Below, in pieces: positions 33,506-41,215 of a DNA stretch of 41,215 nucleotides (positions within the stretch are counted from its first letter, which is position 1; each line of letters opens with the position of its first letter). The stretch comes from Phycisphaerae bacterium (GTDB taxonomy: Bacteria > Planctomycetota > Phycisphaerae > Phycisphaerales > SM1A02): assembly GCA_002705085.1 (NCBI GenBank), contig PAHO01000034.1, forward strand, positions 1 to 41,215, given 5' to 3'. The notes beneath the pieces were generated by a model. It saw nothing but the letters and a program-made list of their open reading frames with translations, was not told the DNA's origin and searched no databases. A program made the position numbers and the translations under genes.

Positions 33506-33554
33506 TTCTGATTGGTGTGGCCTCGCGGGGGAGGCGGCGGTCTCAGTCGATGAT

Positions 33555-34451
33555 CTACATGCGGATGCCATGCATGGCAGCGATGTCTTCGGGACGAACC
33601 GAGTCACCGGTGCGCAGGGAAAGATCGATTCCTGCTTGAAGCAGGGACAACCACACCAGATCAGCCGGACCTCGTCCCTCTTCGCCAGCGTGTTGGAAAC
33701 GAGCAATGGTGGCTCCGGCCGCTGAGCCCAGACTGGGTTCGCAAGACTTCGCTTGGCCGCCTTCATCCACACCATGACGTCCAAAGGCACGGAAGCCTTG
33801 GGCGTGAATTTCCAGGAGATGCTCTTCTGAACCCACCGCCAACTGCCGCCGAAAAATTGGCGACCGGGCATCACTGCGGATGGTTGAGATCGCCCCGGTC
33901 TCATGCTTGAGCAAAACAGAGATCCTTGCCCCTCCAGGCGTGTCCTGTTTGGCTCGCAAACTCTCCACCGCACCCCCGACATGGTGCAGGGTGTCCAACG
34001 CGTCGATCAAGAGCGAGCGTGAATCTCGACTGGTGTTGCCTGAAAAATCGGCATGCATGGAACTGGGGGTGGGTGATGACTCGAGGAGGTCAAGGGCGGC
34101 ACGAAAGCCTTCAGATCGAAGAAAGCGGGGGGCGAGGCGGACCCGGTCGGGCAGGGCGACGGCTTCTTGAGGCTCGGCCGGAAAGAGCCCGGTGGTGAAG
34201 ATTTGTTGCGTCCCCGAAGCCCACGGCCGGAGGCTCTCCGAGGTCACTTCTTCTCCAGTCAAGAGCAGAAGGGTGGTGGCTCCCTCAGGAAGGGCCCGCA
34301 GATCATCCAGAGCTGGAGCCTCAAGTCGGGTGGCCAGAGCGCCTCCAGTGGGCCCGGGATTGCCTACGGCGACCAATGGCATATCCAAGCCCTCGATGGC
34401 ATCTTTGACGCTTTGTTCGTCCTCAAGTTGTGCCCAAACCACCAAGCCCAT
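33555..34451 (-). CDS. Gfo/Idh/MocA-like protein lacking the usual active-site motifs
   Basis: A 298-residue protein whose two halves follow the Gfo/Idh/MocA oxidoreductase plan: an N-terminal Rossmann-like part (MGLVVWAQ..., then LVAVGNPGPTGGALATRL and ALDDLRAL) and a C-terminal mixed domain (IDALDTLHHVGG, GARISVLLKHETGAISTI, RRQLAVGSEEHLLEI). The glycine-rich dinucleotide loop is replaced by WAQLED (6-11), the EKP motif is missing near 83-95, and the D-x(2-3)-H motif of the second domain is not seen near 148-155. It may bind a ligand without redox activity. ATG 34451 fits the first strand; ATG 34511 would sit on the rnpB 5' end. TAATCT ends 10 bases upstream. Confidence 0.6.
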   Translation of the reverse strand: MGLVVWAQLEDEQSVKDAIEGLDMPLVAVGNPGPTGGALATRLEAPALDDLRALPEGATTLLLLTGEEVTSESLRPWASGTQQIFTTGLFPAEPQEAVALPDRVRLAPRFLRSEGFRAALDLLESSPTPSSMHADFSGNTSRDSRSLLIDALDTLHHVGGAVESLRAKQDTPGGARISVLLKHETGAISTIRSDARSPIFRRQLAVGSEEHLLEIHAQGFRAFGRHGVDEGGQAKSCEPSLGSAAGATIARFQHAGEEGRGPADLVWLSLLQAGIDLSLRTGDSVRPEDIAAMHGIRM

Positions 34452-34475
34452 TTCCTGAGAAAGATTACCTGCCGA

Positions 34476-34504
34476 TTGGCCAAGGGGGGTTTGTGACTTA
34501 CAAT
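34476..34504 (+). promoter_or_regulatory. rnpB promoter
   Basis: TTGGCC (34476-34481) and TACAAT (34499-34504) are separated by exactly 17 bases, a good housekeeping-sigma pattern. Transcription would start near 34511, which is where the first RNase P RNA helix begins. This is the best -35/-10 pair in the window and, because the product is RNA, it calibrates the -10 hexamer used by this organism. Confidence 0.7.
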
Positions 34505-34510
34505 TTTGCA

Positions 34511-34870
<360 letters not shown>

Positions 34871-34884
34871 CGGCGAACCACTCT

Positions 34885-34902
34885 GGGTGCCCACGGGCAC
34901 CC
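34885..34902 (+). terminator. Candidate rnpB terminator hairpin
   Basis: GGGTGCC and GGCACCC form a perfect seven-pair GC-rich stem with a CACG loop, about 15 bases after the end of RNase P RNA and before gcvP. There is no T-run, so it may be a pause or processing hairpin instead. Confidence 0.45.
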
Positions 34903-34931
34903 GCCTGCGCGCGTAGAATTCACTTCAACTC

Positions 34932-37844
34932 ATGAGTTCGCAAATGACCCCTTCGATTGCATCTTCATCTGATCACCTGCAGCCATCCGACCGATTTGCC
35001 CCGCGTCACCTTGGGCCACGTCCCGAAGACCAGAAGGCCATGCTTTCCGCTCTCGGTGTGTCTTCGATGGACGACCTGTTGTTTGAAGCCATCCCCGATG
35101 CCATTCGGAACGATGATCCTCTGCGTCTTCGTCCGGCGGCTTCGGAGTCGCAAGCGACGGCGGCGTTGCGGGTGATGATGTCCAAAAATCGTGTGCTGAA
35201 GAGTGCGATCGGGGCGGGGTACCACAACTGCTTGGTGCCTTCGGTGATTGAGCGAACCGTCTTCCGGAATCCTGGCTGGTACACGCAGTACACGCCGTAC
35301 CAAGCAGAGATCTCTCAAGGTCGTATGGAAGTGTTGTTGGCTTGGCAAACCATGATCGCTGATCTCTGTGGTCTTCCGTTGGCTGGGGCATCGCTTCTGG
35401 ATGAACCAACGGCCGCGGCCGAAGCCATGGCCATGGCTCGCAACATCGCGCGAGGCAAAGGCAAAGTCTTCTTGATGGATGCAGCGGCTCATCCCCAAAC
35501 CATCGCGGTGGTCTTGGGTCGGGCGGCCCCGATGGGCATTGAAGTTCGAGTGGTCGCTCCAAGCGAGTTTGACTTCAACGACGATGTGTTTGGTTGCTTG
35601 GTGCAAATGCCCAACACCAATGGCACACTTGAGGACCACGCCGAAGTGGCTGAAGCGGCGAGGGCGGCGGGGGCGGTATCGATTGCTGCGGTGGATCCCT
35701 TGCTGCTCACATTGATGCGAAGTCCCGGAGAGATGGGGTTCGAAATTGCGGTTGGTTCCGCCCAACGGTTCGGCGTACCTATGGGGTTCGGCGGGCCACA
35801 CGCGGGCTTCTTGGCCACCCAGTCCAATCATGTTCGTCGCATGCCGGGCCGGATCATTGGGGTGTCTCGAGATGCCGAAGGGCGTCCCGCTTTGCGGTTG
35901 ACGGTGCAAACGCGTGAACAGCACATTCGTCGTGACAAAGCAACCAGCAACATCTGCACTTCCCAAGTGCTCTTGGCCGTGATGAGCGGCTTCTACGGCA
36001 TTTGGCATGGGCCGGAAGGCTTGAAGGAAATCGCCGAGCGGGTCCGTGGGCTTGCGGATCTGGCCGCCGGTTCATTGGAAGCGGCTGGTTACGACTTGGA
36101 GTCCGGTCCTCGATTCGACACTGTCGCGTTCCGCCCCGACCATGCTGAAAACACCTTGGTCCAAGCGCAGAAAGCCGGGTGGAACTTGCGTGACTTTGGT
36201 GATGGTCGGTTGGGTCTGACCGTCGATGAAACATTCACCCCCCAAGATCTGGAATTGCTTTTGTCCGCGCTTGGAGCAACGGTGGATCCTTCCCACAAAT
36301 CAGCAAGTCACCACTCCAGTTGGCCTGAGTCGTTGGTTCGGTCTTCAAGCTTTATGGCCGATGCGGTCTTCCACAATCACCGCAGTGAAACCCAAATGCT
36401 TCGTTTGATCAAGCGTTTGGAATCTCGTGATCTCTCGCTGTGCCATTCCATGATTCCTCTGGGCTCGTGCACCATGAAGCTCAACGCGGCTTCGGAAATG
36501 GACCCCGTGTCGTGGCCCGAATTTTCTTCGATGCATCCCTTTGCGCCCGAGGAGCAAACCGAAGGCTGGCGTGCCTTCTTGGCGGATCTTGAACGATCCC
36601 TCGCTGAAGTCACCGGCTTTGCCGGAGTGAGTTTGCAGCCCAATGCTGGAGCCCAAGGGGAGTACGCGGGGCTGATGGCTATCCGGGCTTATCACGCAGC
36701 CCGCAACGAAGCACGCCGAAATATCTGCTTGGTGCCAACCTCGGCCCATGGCACCAATCCGGCCTCCGCGGTGATGGCGGGAATGACCGTGGTACCGCTG
36801 CAGTGCAACGACCGTGGAGATTTGGACGTTGGCGATCTTGAGGCCAAAATTGCCAAGCATGGCGATCAACTGGCCGCATTGATGGTCACGTATCCCTCCA
36901 CCCACGGTGTTTTTGAATCAACGATTCGTGAAGTCTGTGCCAAGGTGCATGAGGCCGGAGGTCAGGTGTACCTCGATGGTGCCAACATGAATGCCATGGT
37001 GGGGTTGGCCAAGCCTGGCGACTTGGGGGCCGACGTCTGCCACCTCAATCTTCACAAGACCTTCTGCATCCCTCACGGGGGTGGTGGTCCTGGTATGGGG
37101 CCGATCGGTCTGGCGGCCCACTTGCTGCCGTACCGTCCCGGTCATCCGGTCCGCATGCCCGATGGCACCCAGTCTTCGGCCATTGCTCCCATCAGCGGTG
37201 CCCCGTACGGGTCGGCTTCGATCTTGGCGATTTCGTGGATGTATCTCGAAATGATGGGGCCGCAGGGTCTACGCCAAGCCACCGAGTTGGCCATTTTGAA
37301 TGCGAACTACATGGCGGCCCGGTTGTCGGATCACTATTCGATTCTGTACACCAGCCCGGCGGGTCGTTGTGCCCATGAGTTCATCTTGGACTGCCGTTCG
37401 TTTGAAAAGACGGCTGGGGTTCGAGTGGAAGACATTGCCAAACGGTTGATGGATTACGGCTTCCATGCCCCGACCATGAGTTGGCCGGTGCCGGGCACGC
37501 TGATGATCGAGCCCACCGAAAGCGAAGATCGCGCGGAACTTGATCGGTACTGCGATGCTCTTATTGCCATTCGGGAAGAGATTCGAGAAATCGAATCGGG
37601 TGAAGCCGACCGCGAACAGAACCTTTTGAAACTGGCGCCGCACACCCAATCGATGTTGGTGACCGAAACTTGGGATCGGCCCTACGCTCGTGAGCGTGCG
37701 GTCTATCCGCTGCCGTATTTGCGAGAATCCAAGTTCTGGCCTCCGGTCGCTCGGGTGGACAACCCATGGGGCGACCGCAACATCTACTGTTCTTGCGCTG
37801 GTATGGATGAAGTGGCCAACCTTGTCGAATCGGCCGAGGCCTAA
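34932..37844 (+). CDS. gcvP: Glycine dehydrogenase (decarboxylating), P protein
   Basis: A 970-residue single-chain P protein with both homologous halves fused (about 20-440 and 460-940). It decarboxylates glycine with PLP and passes the aminomethyl group to lipoyl-GcvH. The PLP lysine is K709 in LNLHKTFCIPHGGGGPGMGP; the first half has RYIPHT-like YHNCLVPSVI and NPGWYTQYTPYQAEISQGR. The ATG at 34932 follows TAGAAT (34914-34919) by 12 bases, implying a very short leader; ATG 34944 is an alternative. No gcvT, gcvH or glycine riboswitch is found upstream. The stop overlaps pgpA by 4 bp in opposite orientation. Confidence 0.96.
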   Translation: MSSQMTPSIASSSDHLQPSDRFAPRHLGPRPEDQKAMLSALGVSSMDDLLFEAIPDAIRNDDPLRLRPAASESQATAALRVMMSKNRVLKSAIGAGYHNCLVPSVIERTVFRNPGWYTQYTPYQAEISQGRMEVLLAWQTMIADLCGLPLAGASLLDEPTAAAEAMAMARNIARGKGKVFLMDAAAHPQTIAVVLGRAAPMGIEVRVVAPSEFDFNDDVFGCLVQMPNTNGTLEDHAEVAEAARAAGAVSIAAVDPLLLTLMRSPGEMGFEIAVGSAQRFGVPMGFGGPHAGFLATQSNHVRRMPGRIIGVSRDAEGRPALRLTVQTREQHIRRDKATSNICTSQVLLAVMSGFYGIWHGPEGLKEIAERVRGLADLAAGSLEAAGYDLESGPRFDTVAFRPDHAENTLVQAQKAGWNLRDFGDGRLGLTVDETFTPQDLELLLSALGATVDPSHKSASHHSSWPESLVRSSSFMADAVFHNHRSETQMLRLIKRLESRDLSLCHSMIPLGSCTMKLNAASEMDPVSWPEFSSMHPFAPEEQTEGWRAFLADLERSLAEVTGFAGVSLQPNAGAQGEYAGLMAIRAYHAARNEARRNICLVPTSAHGTNPASAVMAGMTVVPLQCNDRGDLDVGDLEAKIAKHGDQLAALMVTYPSTHGVFESTIREVCAKVHEAGGQVYLDGANMNAMVGLAKPGDLGADVCHLNLHKTFCIPHGGGGPGMGPIGLAAHLLPYRPGHPVRMPDGTQSSAIAPISGAPYGSASILAISWMYLEMMGPQGLRQATELAILNANYMAARLSDHYSILYTSPAGRCAHEFILDCRSFEKTAGVRVEDIAKRLMDYGFHAPTMSWPVPGTLMIEPTESEDRAELDRYCDALIAIREEIREIESGEADREQNLLKLAPHTQSMLVTETWDRPYARERAVYPLPYLRESKFWPPVARVDNPWGDRNIYCSCAGMDEVANLVESAEA

Positions 37845-38419
37845 GCGCTCCACCCCAAGCAGGCAGCCGCCTCAGAGGGTGATTTCCAAAGCAGCAGCAG
37901 TTTCAGCACTCCCCAAGCTTGCGCGCCCGCCACGATGTCATCCAGCAAGATGCCTGATCCGCCCTTGAGGTGTTGAATTTGATTGGCGGGCGGCAACTTC
38001 AGGATGTCAAAAATCCGAAACAGCACAAACGCGGTGCCGGCCAGCATGACATTGGCCACACAGTTTGCGGTGGAGTCCATGGTCAGCCAAGGCACTCCCA
38101 GCATCAGCATGAACGCTTGACCGGCGGTTTCGTCCGCCACGACCAGTGAGGGGTCTTTGCCTGCGCAGTGTGCTTCGGCTGCTCGGCCAAAAACCCAGCA
38201 TGCGGCGCTGCCAAGCACCGTCAACAGCAGCATCAGATATCGCACGCTGGTGTGGTCTTGGTCCGTGAATCCTTGTTGCTCAGAAAGACACCACACGGCG
38301 GCCAACGCGATAATGATCGGAGGGAGTGAGCCCCAAGTGCCGGGGGCGGGACGCAAAGCGCCCAGTCCGCCAACACTGACCGCCAGCCAGCCAAATCTGG
38401 TCAAACGTTGGTTCGTCAT
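37841..38419 (-). CDS. pgpA: Phosphatidylglycerophosphatase A
   Basis: A 192-residue inner-membrane enzyme that removes phosphate from phosphatidylglycerophosphate to give phosphatidylglycerol. Family motifs are LRPAPGTWGSLPP (22-34), ADETAGQ, FRIFDILKLPP and GGSGILLDDIVAG, with four hydrophobic segments. The ATG at 38419 overlaps the pgsA stop (ATGA), so the enzyme and the one producing its substrate are co-translated. The end overlaps gcvP by 4 bp. Confidence 0.92.
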   Translation of the reverse strand: MTNQRLTRFGWLAVSVGGLGALRPAPGTWGSLPPIIIALAAVWCLSEQQGFTDQDHTSVRYLMLLLTVLGSAACWVFGRAAEAHCAGKDPSLVVADETAGQAFMLMLGVPWLTMDSTANCVANVMLAGTAFVLFRIFDILKLPPANQIQHLKGGSGILLDDIVAGAQAWGVLKLLLLWKSPSEAAACLGWSA

Positions 38420-39006
38420 GCACTCACCTCTCGCAGCCCTTTTCGCATGGCCGAGACGTAGTCCAGTCCACTGAGGACGGTGACAATCGTGACTCCCCAA
38501 GCCATCGGCGTAGCGCATTGTTCAGCAATCTCGGGCGCGACCGTGACCAGCAGCACCACGGCCGGGAGGCAGGCTGACTGCAACACCATTTTCCATTTGC
38601 CGATGGCGCGGGCTCGATAGTCCACCCCCTCGGCTTCCAGGATGGCCCGGGCGCTGGTGACGAAAAGTTCCCGGGCCAACACCAAAACGGCCATCACGGG
38701 GGTCCAGCCCGAGATGGAGCCTGCTTCGTTGTGCCAGGTTGGGCCCGCCAAAATCACCACGGTCCCCAAAATGAGGACTTTGTCGGCGAATGGATCCAAG
38801 ATGCGACCAATGAGGCTTTCCACGCCCCATCGGCGGGCCAAATGCCCGTCCAAGGCATCGGTGAGGGCTGCCAGGAGAAAGGCGGCCAGCCCCAGCCAGC
38901 TCAAAATGGGATCGGGGCCAACGGCCCAGCAGCCAAAGGTCGCGGCGGCCAAGGGGAGCCGAGCCACCGTGAGGGCATTGGGGATGTTTTTTTGATTGGG
39001 GATCAT
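38416..39006 (-). CDS. pgsA: CDP-diacylglycerol-glycerol-3-phosphate 3-phosphatidyltransferase
   Basis: A 196-residue membrane protein of the CDP-alcohol phosphatidyltransferase family. The catalytic motif D-G-x2-A-R-x8-G-x3-D-x3-D is complete: D53-G54, A57-R58, G67, D71 and D75. The start NIPNALTVARLPLA is typical of PgsA. It makes phosphatidylglycerophosphate, the substrate of the PgpA encoded directly downstream. The ATG at 39006 is preceded by TATCCT seven bases upstream, which fits better than an in-frame start at 39108. Confidence 0.92.
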   Translation of the reverse strand: MIPNQKNIPNALTVARLPLAAATFGCWAVGPDPILSWLGLAAFLLAALTDALDGHLARRWGVESLIGRILDPFADKVLILGTVVILAGPTWHNEAGSISGWTPVMAVLVLARELFVTSARAILEAEGVDYRARAIGKWKMVLQSACLPAVVLLVTVAPEIAEQCATPMAWGVTIVTVLSGLDYVSAMRKGLREVSA

Positions 39007-39013
39007 GGAAACG

Positions 39014-39019
39014 AGGATA
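39014..39019 (-). promoter_or_regulatory. Candidate -10 element for pgsA
   Basis: The minus strand reads TATCCT, ending 7 bases before the pgsA ATG; the gap CGTTTCC has no ribosome binding site. The same hexamer at the same distance precedes the enoyl-CoA hydratase gene. Confidence 0.45.
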
Positions 39020-39063
39020 CTTCGACTCTCCCCGGGGCGGTGGATGTGGGCACTCTGGGCGAG

Positions 39064-39069
39064 TATCCT
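39064..39069 (+). promoter_or_regulatory. Candidate -10 element for nuoJKL
   Basis: TATCCT on the plus strand would give a message with a leader of roughly 50 bases that contains the GGAGGAG at 39113-39119 before the nuoJ ATG. No convincing -35 is visible. Confidence 0.3.
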
Positions 39070-39128
39070 GAGCGATCTCACGTCGCATCGTGGGATTCTT
39101 TCATCCACCCGTGGAGGAGCCGGACCGG

Positions 39129-40118
39129 ATGCCCCCAGCCAGTGTGATTCATGCTTTCACCGTTCTTGCCGCGGCGGCCCTGCTGCTGTTGCTGCGACCT
39201 GCAGGTTTCCGCCTTCGGTTGGTCGGGGCGGTCCTCGGAATTGGGGCGTTCACGGGCATTCTTGCTCAGTTGCCCACGTTCTATGACGGCCAAGTGATGC
39301 CCGGAGGAACATTCTTCCTGCCCTTTGCTTTGATCTCCGTGATCAGTGCGGTGCAGATGATCACCACCTCGCGTCCGGTCTATGCCGCCTTGCACTTCGT
39401 CTTGGTGGTCTTGGCCAGCAGTGGCTTGTTGGTCACCCTGGGAGCCGAGTTCTTGGGATTCGCGGTGGTCATTGTGTACGCGGGTGCGATCTTGATCACC
39501 TACATGTTCGTGCTGATGCTGGCCCAGCAAGCCCAGTCACCCGATCTGGAGGATGAACGTCCTTCCTACGACCGATTTGCGCGAGAACCCATCGGTGGGG
39601 CCGTGGTTGCCTTCTTGCTGTTGGCGTTTATGAACCATTTGATTTTCACCGGAACTGGACAACTCACTCCGGGTGATTCAGATCCCGTGCCAGCTCGTAT
39701 GGCCGCGTGGGAACGGGTTGGCAACATGCCGGGGCGGATGATGGAATTGGTGGTTCAAGTTCCTGGCTACGAAACGGCGGTGCTTCCCGAAAAGTGGAGT
39801 GTTCAGCCTGATCTCGACGGCTTGAGTGCCACTGTCCTGGTGATGTTGAATGATGCTGAGGAGAAGGTTGTCCTCGAAGGCGAGTTGGCTCGGATGGCCA
39901 TCGAAGACAACACCCGGGGCGTTGGGGTGGCTTTGATCGAAGCCTTTCCCGTCTCTTTGGAATTGGCGGGGGTAGTGCTCACCATGGCCATGTTTGGTGC
40001 GGTCATTTTGGCCCGTCGTCAGATTGAGTTGACGGAAGATGAAAAGCGGGAAGCATCCGGATTGCCCAGGATTGGGCACCACGATGATCCCAAGGGCGGG
40101 GAGGTGACCCATGGCTGA
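39129..40118 (+). CDS. nuoJ: NADH-quinone oxidoreductase subunit J (NuoJ), enlarged
   Basis: A 329-residue protein; usual NuoJ is about 165-200. The family core is clear from residue 62 on: the segment before SRPVYAALHF (81-90), then GAEFLGFAVVIVYAGAILIT (105-124) with the pi-bulge helix, then helices at about 154-173 and 276-296. Extra parts are an N-terminal extension of 60 residues with two hydrophobic segments (5-23, 28-48) and a hydrophilic insertion of about 100 residues (174-275) between the last two core helices. GGAGGAG nine bases before ATG 39129 supports the long N-terminus; GTG 39090 is another start. nuoK overlaps it by 8 bp. Confidence 0.88.
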   Translation: MPPASVIHAFTVLAAAALLLLLRPAGFRLRLVGAVLGIGAFTGILAQLPTFYDGQVMPGGTFFLPFALISVISAVQMITTSRPVYAALHFVLVVLASSGLLVTLGAEFLGFAVVIVYAGAILITYMFVLMLAQQAQSPDLEDERPSYDRFAREPIGGAVVAFLLLAFMNHLIFTGTGQLTPGDSDPVPARMAAWERVGNMPGRMMELVVQVPGYETAVLPEKWSVQPDLDGLSATVLVMLNDAEEKVVLEGELARMAIEDNTRGVGVALIEAFPVSLELAGVVLTMAMFGAVILARRQIELTEDEKREASGLPRIGHHDDPKGGEVTHG

Positions 40119-40449
40119 AGCGGTGGTTCCTGAAGTCTTTGGTCAGCTGGCCCTCGGTCATTATTTGGTCCTTTCGGCCTTCCTGTTTGCCATCGGTCTC
40201 GCGGGGTTCGTCACCCGCCGGAACATGATCGTCATGTTCCTCTGCACGGAATTGATGTTCCAAGCGGCGGTGATTGCTCTGGCGGCTTTTGGCCGGTTCC
40301 ACCTTGACCTTTCGGGCCAAGTGATGGTGATCTTCGTCCTGACGATTGCCGCGGCAGAAGCTGCTTTGGCTTTGGGCCTGGTGGTGCTTCTCTTTAAACG
40401 ACAACCCACCCTCGACGCTGAGGTTTGGTCGGAGATGCGTGACGCATGA
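40111..40449 (+). CDS. nuoK: NADH-quinone oxidoreductase subunit K (NuoK)
   Basis: A 112-residue three-helix membrane subunit of the complex I proton path. The two conserved membrane glutamates are E47 (LCTELMFQAA) and E83 (IAAAEAALAL), matching E36 and E72 of the E. coli protein. A slightly long N-terminus precedes LGHYLVLSAFLFAIG. GGGGAGGTG lies four bases before the ATG, inside nuoJ. The stop overlaps the nuoL start (ATGA). Confidence 0.95.
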   Translation: MAEAVVPEVFGQLALGHYLVLSAFLFAIGLAGFVTRRNMIVMFLCTELMFQAAVIALAAFGRFHLDLSGQVMVIFVLTIAAAEAALALGLVVLLFKRQPTLDAEVWSEMRDA

Positions 40450-41215
40450 TCGGTTCCCACTTGTTGTCTTTGCTGGCGGTCGCCGGTGACACCGCCCATG
40501 CGTCGGATCACGGACACCACAGCGCCCACTTCCCGGTCGCTTCACCTACCGAAGGTTTGGGGTATGCCGGTCTGGTGTTGGCGCTGCCACTGATCGCCAT
40601 GATCTTGAATGGGGTGTACGCCATCTCTGGTGTGCGTTCCAAGCTTCCCGCATGGACCACTGTGGCCTGTTTGGGGGGGGCTTTCGCAGTCGTCCTCAAC
40701 CTGTACCTCAAGGCGGACATCGAACACCCAGTCGTGGTGCATTTGTTCGAGTGGATCAACCTCACTTGGGGCACCGGGACCATCTCTGCACCCTTTGGCT
40801 TGTACCTCGACAGCCTCACCTTGTTGTGGATGCTGTTTGTCACCGGCTTGGGCACGTTGATCGCGCTCTATGCCAGCGAATACATGGAAGGCGATGTGGG
40901 GCCGGCGTACTGCCGCTTTTTCGGCGGGGTGTCCATCTTCCTTTTGGCGATGGGTTGCTTGGTCATGGGAGACAACCTGCTCACCCTCTACCTCGGTTGG
41001 GAAGGGGTGGGCTTTGCGTCGTACATGCTGATTGGCTACCACTTCACCAAACCTTCGGCGGTGGCAGCGGCCAAGAAGGCCTTCATTGTCAACCGTATCG
41101 GTGACCTGGGATTGGCCCTTGGCATCTATCTCACCTGGCTGCATTTTGGCACGCTTGAATACAGCAAGTTGTTCGAGATGTTGCAGGCCGACGGCGCCAT
41201 GGCAGCGGCCCAGCA
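40446..41215 (+). CDS. nuoL: NADH-quinone oxidoreductase subunit L (NuoL), 5' part
   Basis: The first 256 codons of the large antiporter-like proton-pumping subunit; the gene runs off the window. The conserved core appears from about residue 40: PFGLYLDSLTLLWMLFV (116-132), ASEYM, and LGWEGVGFASYMLIGYH (183-199) with Glu186, the equivalent of the essential helix-5 glutamate, then KKAFIVNRIGDLG. Before the first normal helix there is an unusual extension of about 35 residues with six histidines (AHASDHGHHSAHF, 17-29). The ATG overlaps the nuoK stop. Confidence 0.95.
   Translation, partial: MIGSHLLSLLAVAGDTAHASDHGHHSAHFPVASPTEGLGYAGLVLALPLIAMILNGVYAISGVRSKLPAWTTVACLGGAFAVVLNLYLKADIEHPVVVHLFEWINLTWGTGTISAPFGLYLDSLTLLWMLFVTGLGTLIALYASEYMEGDVGPAYCRFFGGVSIFLLAMGCLVMGDNLLTLYLGWEGVGFASYMLIGYHFTKPSAVAAAKKAFIVNRIGDLGLALGIYLTWLHFGTLEYSKLFEMLQADGAMAAAQ

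Noticed and set aside
34871-34931. Glycine riboswitch before gcvP
   Set aside because: The 61-bp gap is too short for an aptamer and holds only a GC hairpin and a TAGAAT element.

Overview
The window reads as a piece of chromosome from a Gram-negative, heterotrophic, respiring bacterium of moderately high GC. It carries 46 protein genes (two cut by the window edges) and one RNA gene, the RNase P RNA. Lipopolysaccharide genes (kdsC, kdsD, an LptC-like fragment, an LptF/LptG pair), a lipoprotein TolC-type channel and complex I genes indicate two membranes and aerobic-type respiration. The protein arginine kinase pair McsA/McsB, genes scattered as short alternating units, and several conserved-looking proteins of unknown function make a planctomycete (Phycisphaerae-like) a reasonable guess, but this is inference. 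I see no phage, insertion sequence, CRISPR array, tRNA or integration site; this is a core-genome region.

Layout. 1-1599 (minus): Kdo/LPS genes kdsD, kdsC and the start of a probable lptC. 1637-5318: scpA, an RluB-type pseudouridine synthase, a STAS-like protein, a lone nuoB and an HNH nuclease. 5340-10487: purH behind a secreted beta-propeller protein, riboflavin synthase, and a DUF192 lipoprotein followed by a SpoIIE-type phosphatase. 10563-16268: gluQ, pterin dehydratase, mcsA-mcsB, an unknown gene, cysteine dioxygenase, serine acetyltransferase and an rRNA methyltransferase. 16303-21910: rlmN-like gene, ferredoxin, phenylalanine hydroxylase plus a small membrane protein, enoyl-CoA hydratase, alpha/beta hydrolase and fumarase. 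21929-29516: LptF/LptG, then on the other strand a four-gene MacAB-TolC-like export operon. 29624-34870: sucC, a HAD phosphatase, a DUF418 protein, an unknown gene, a Gfo/Idh/MocA-like protein lacking the expected active-site motifs, and rnpB. 34932-41215: gcvP, pgsA-pgpA for phosphatidylglycerol, and nuoJ-nuoK-nuoL running off the end.

How it fits together. Envelope biogenesis (Kdo, LptFG, phosphatidylglycerol), central metabolism (fumarase, succinyl-CoA ligase, glycine cleavage P protein, complex I), aromatic and sulfur amino acid turnover (phenylalanine hydroxylase with its pterin recycling enzyme; cysteine dioxygenase facing serine acetyltransferase) and translation upkeep (GluQ, RlmN, TrmH, RluB, RNase P) are represented. 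Partners that often sit together (scpB, sucD, gcvT/H, the remaining nuo genes, clpC/ctsR) are missing nearby, so operons appear strongly dispersed.

The most unusual signal is not a gene. Thirteen genes that lead transcription units have a TANNNT hexamer ending exactly 6-9 bases before the start codon, including two divergent pairs separated by only 17 and 23 bp. This predicts widespread leaderless transcription. Most convergent gene pairs also overlap or abut at their 3' ends, one by 98 bp.
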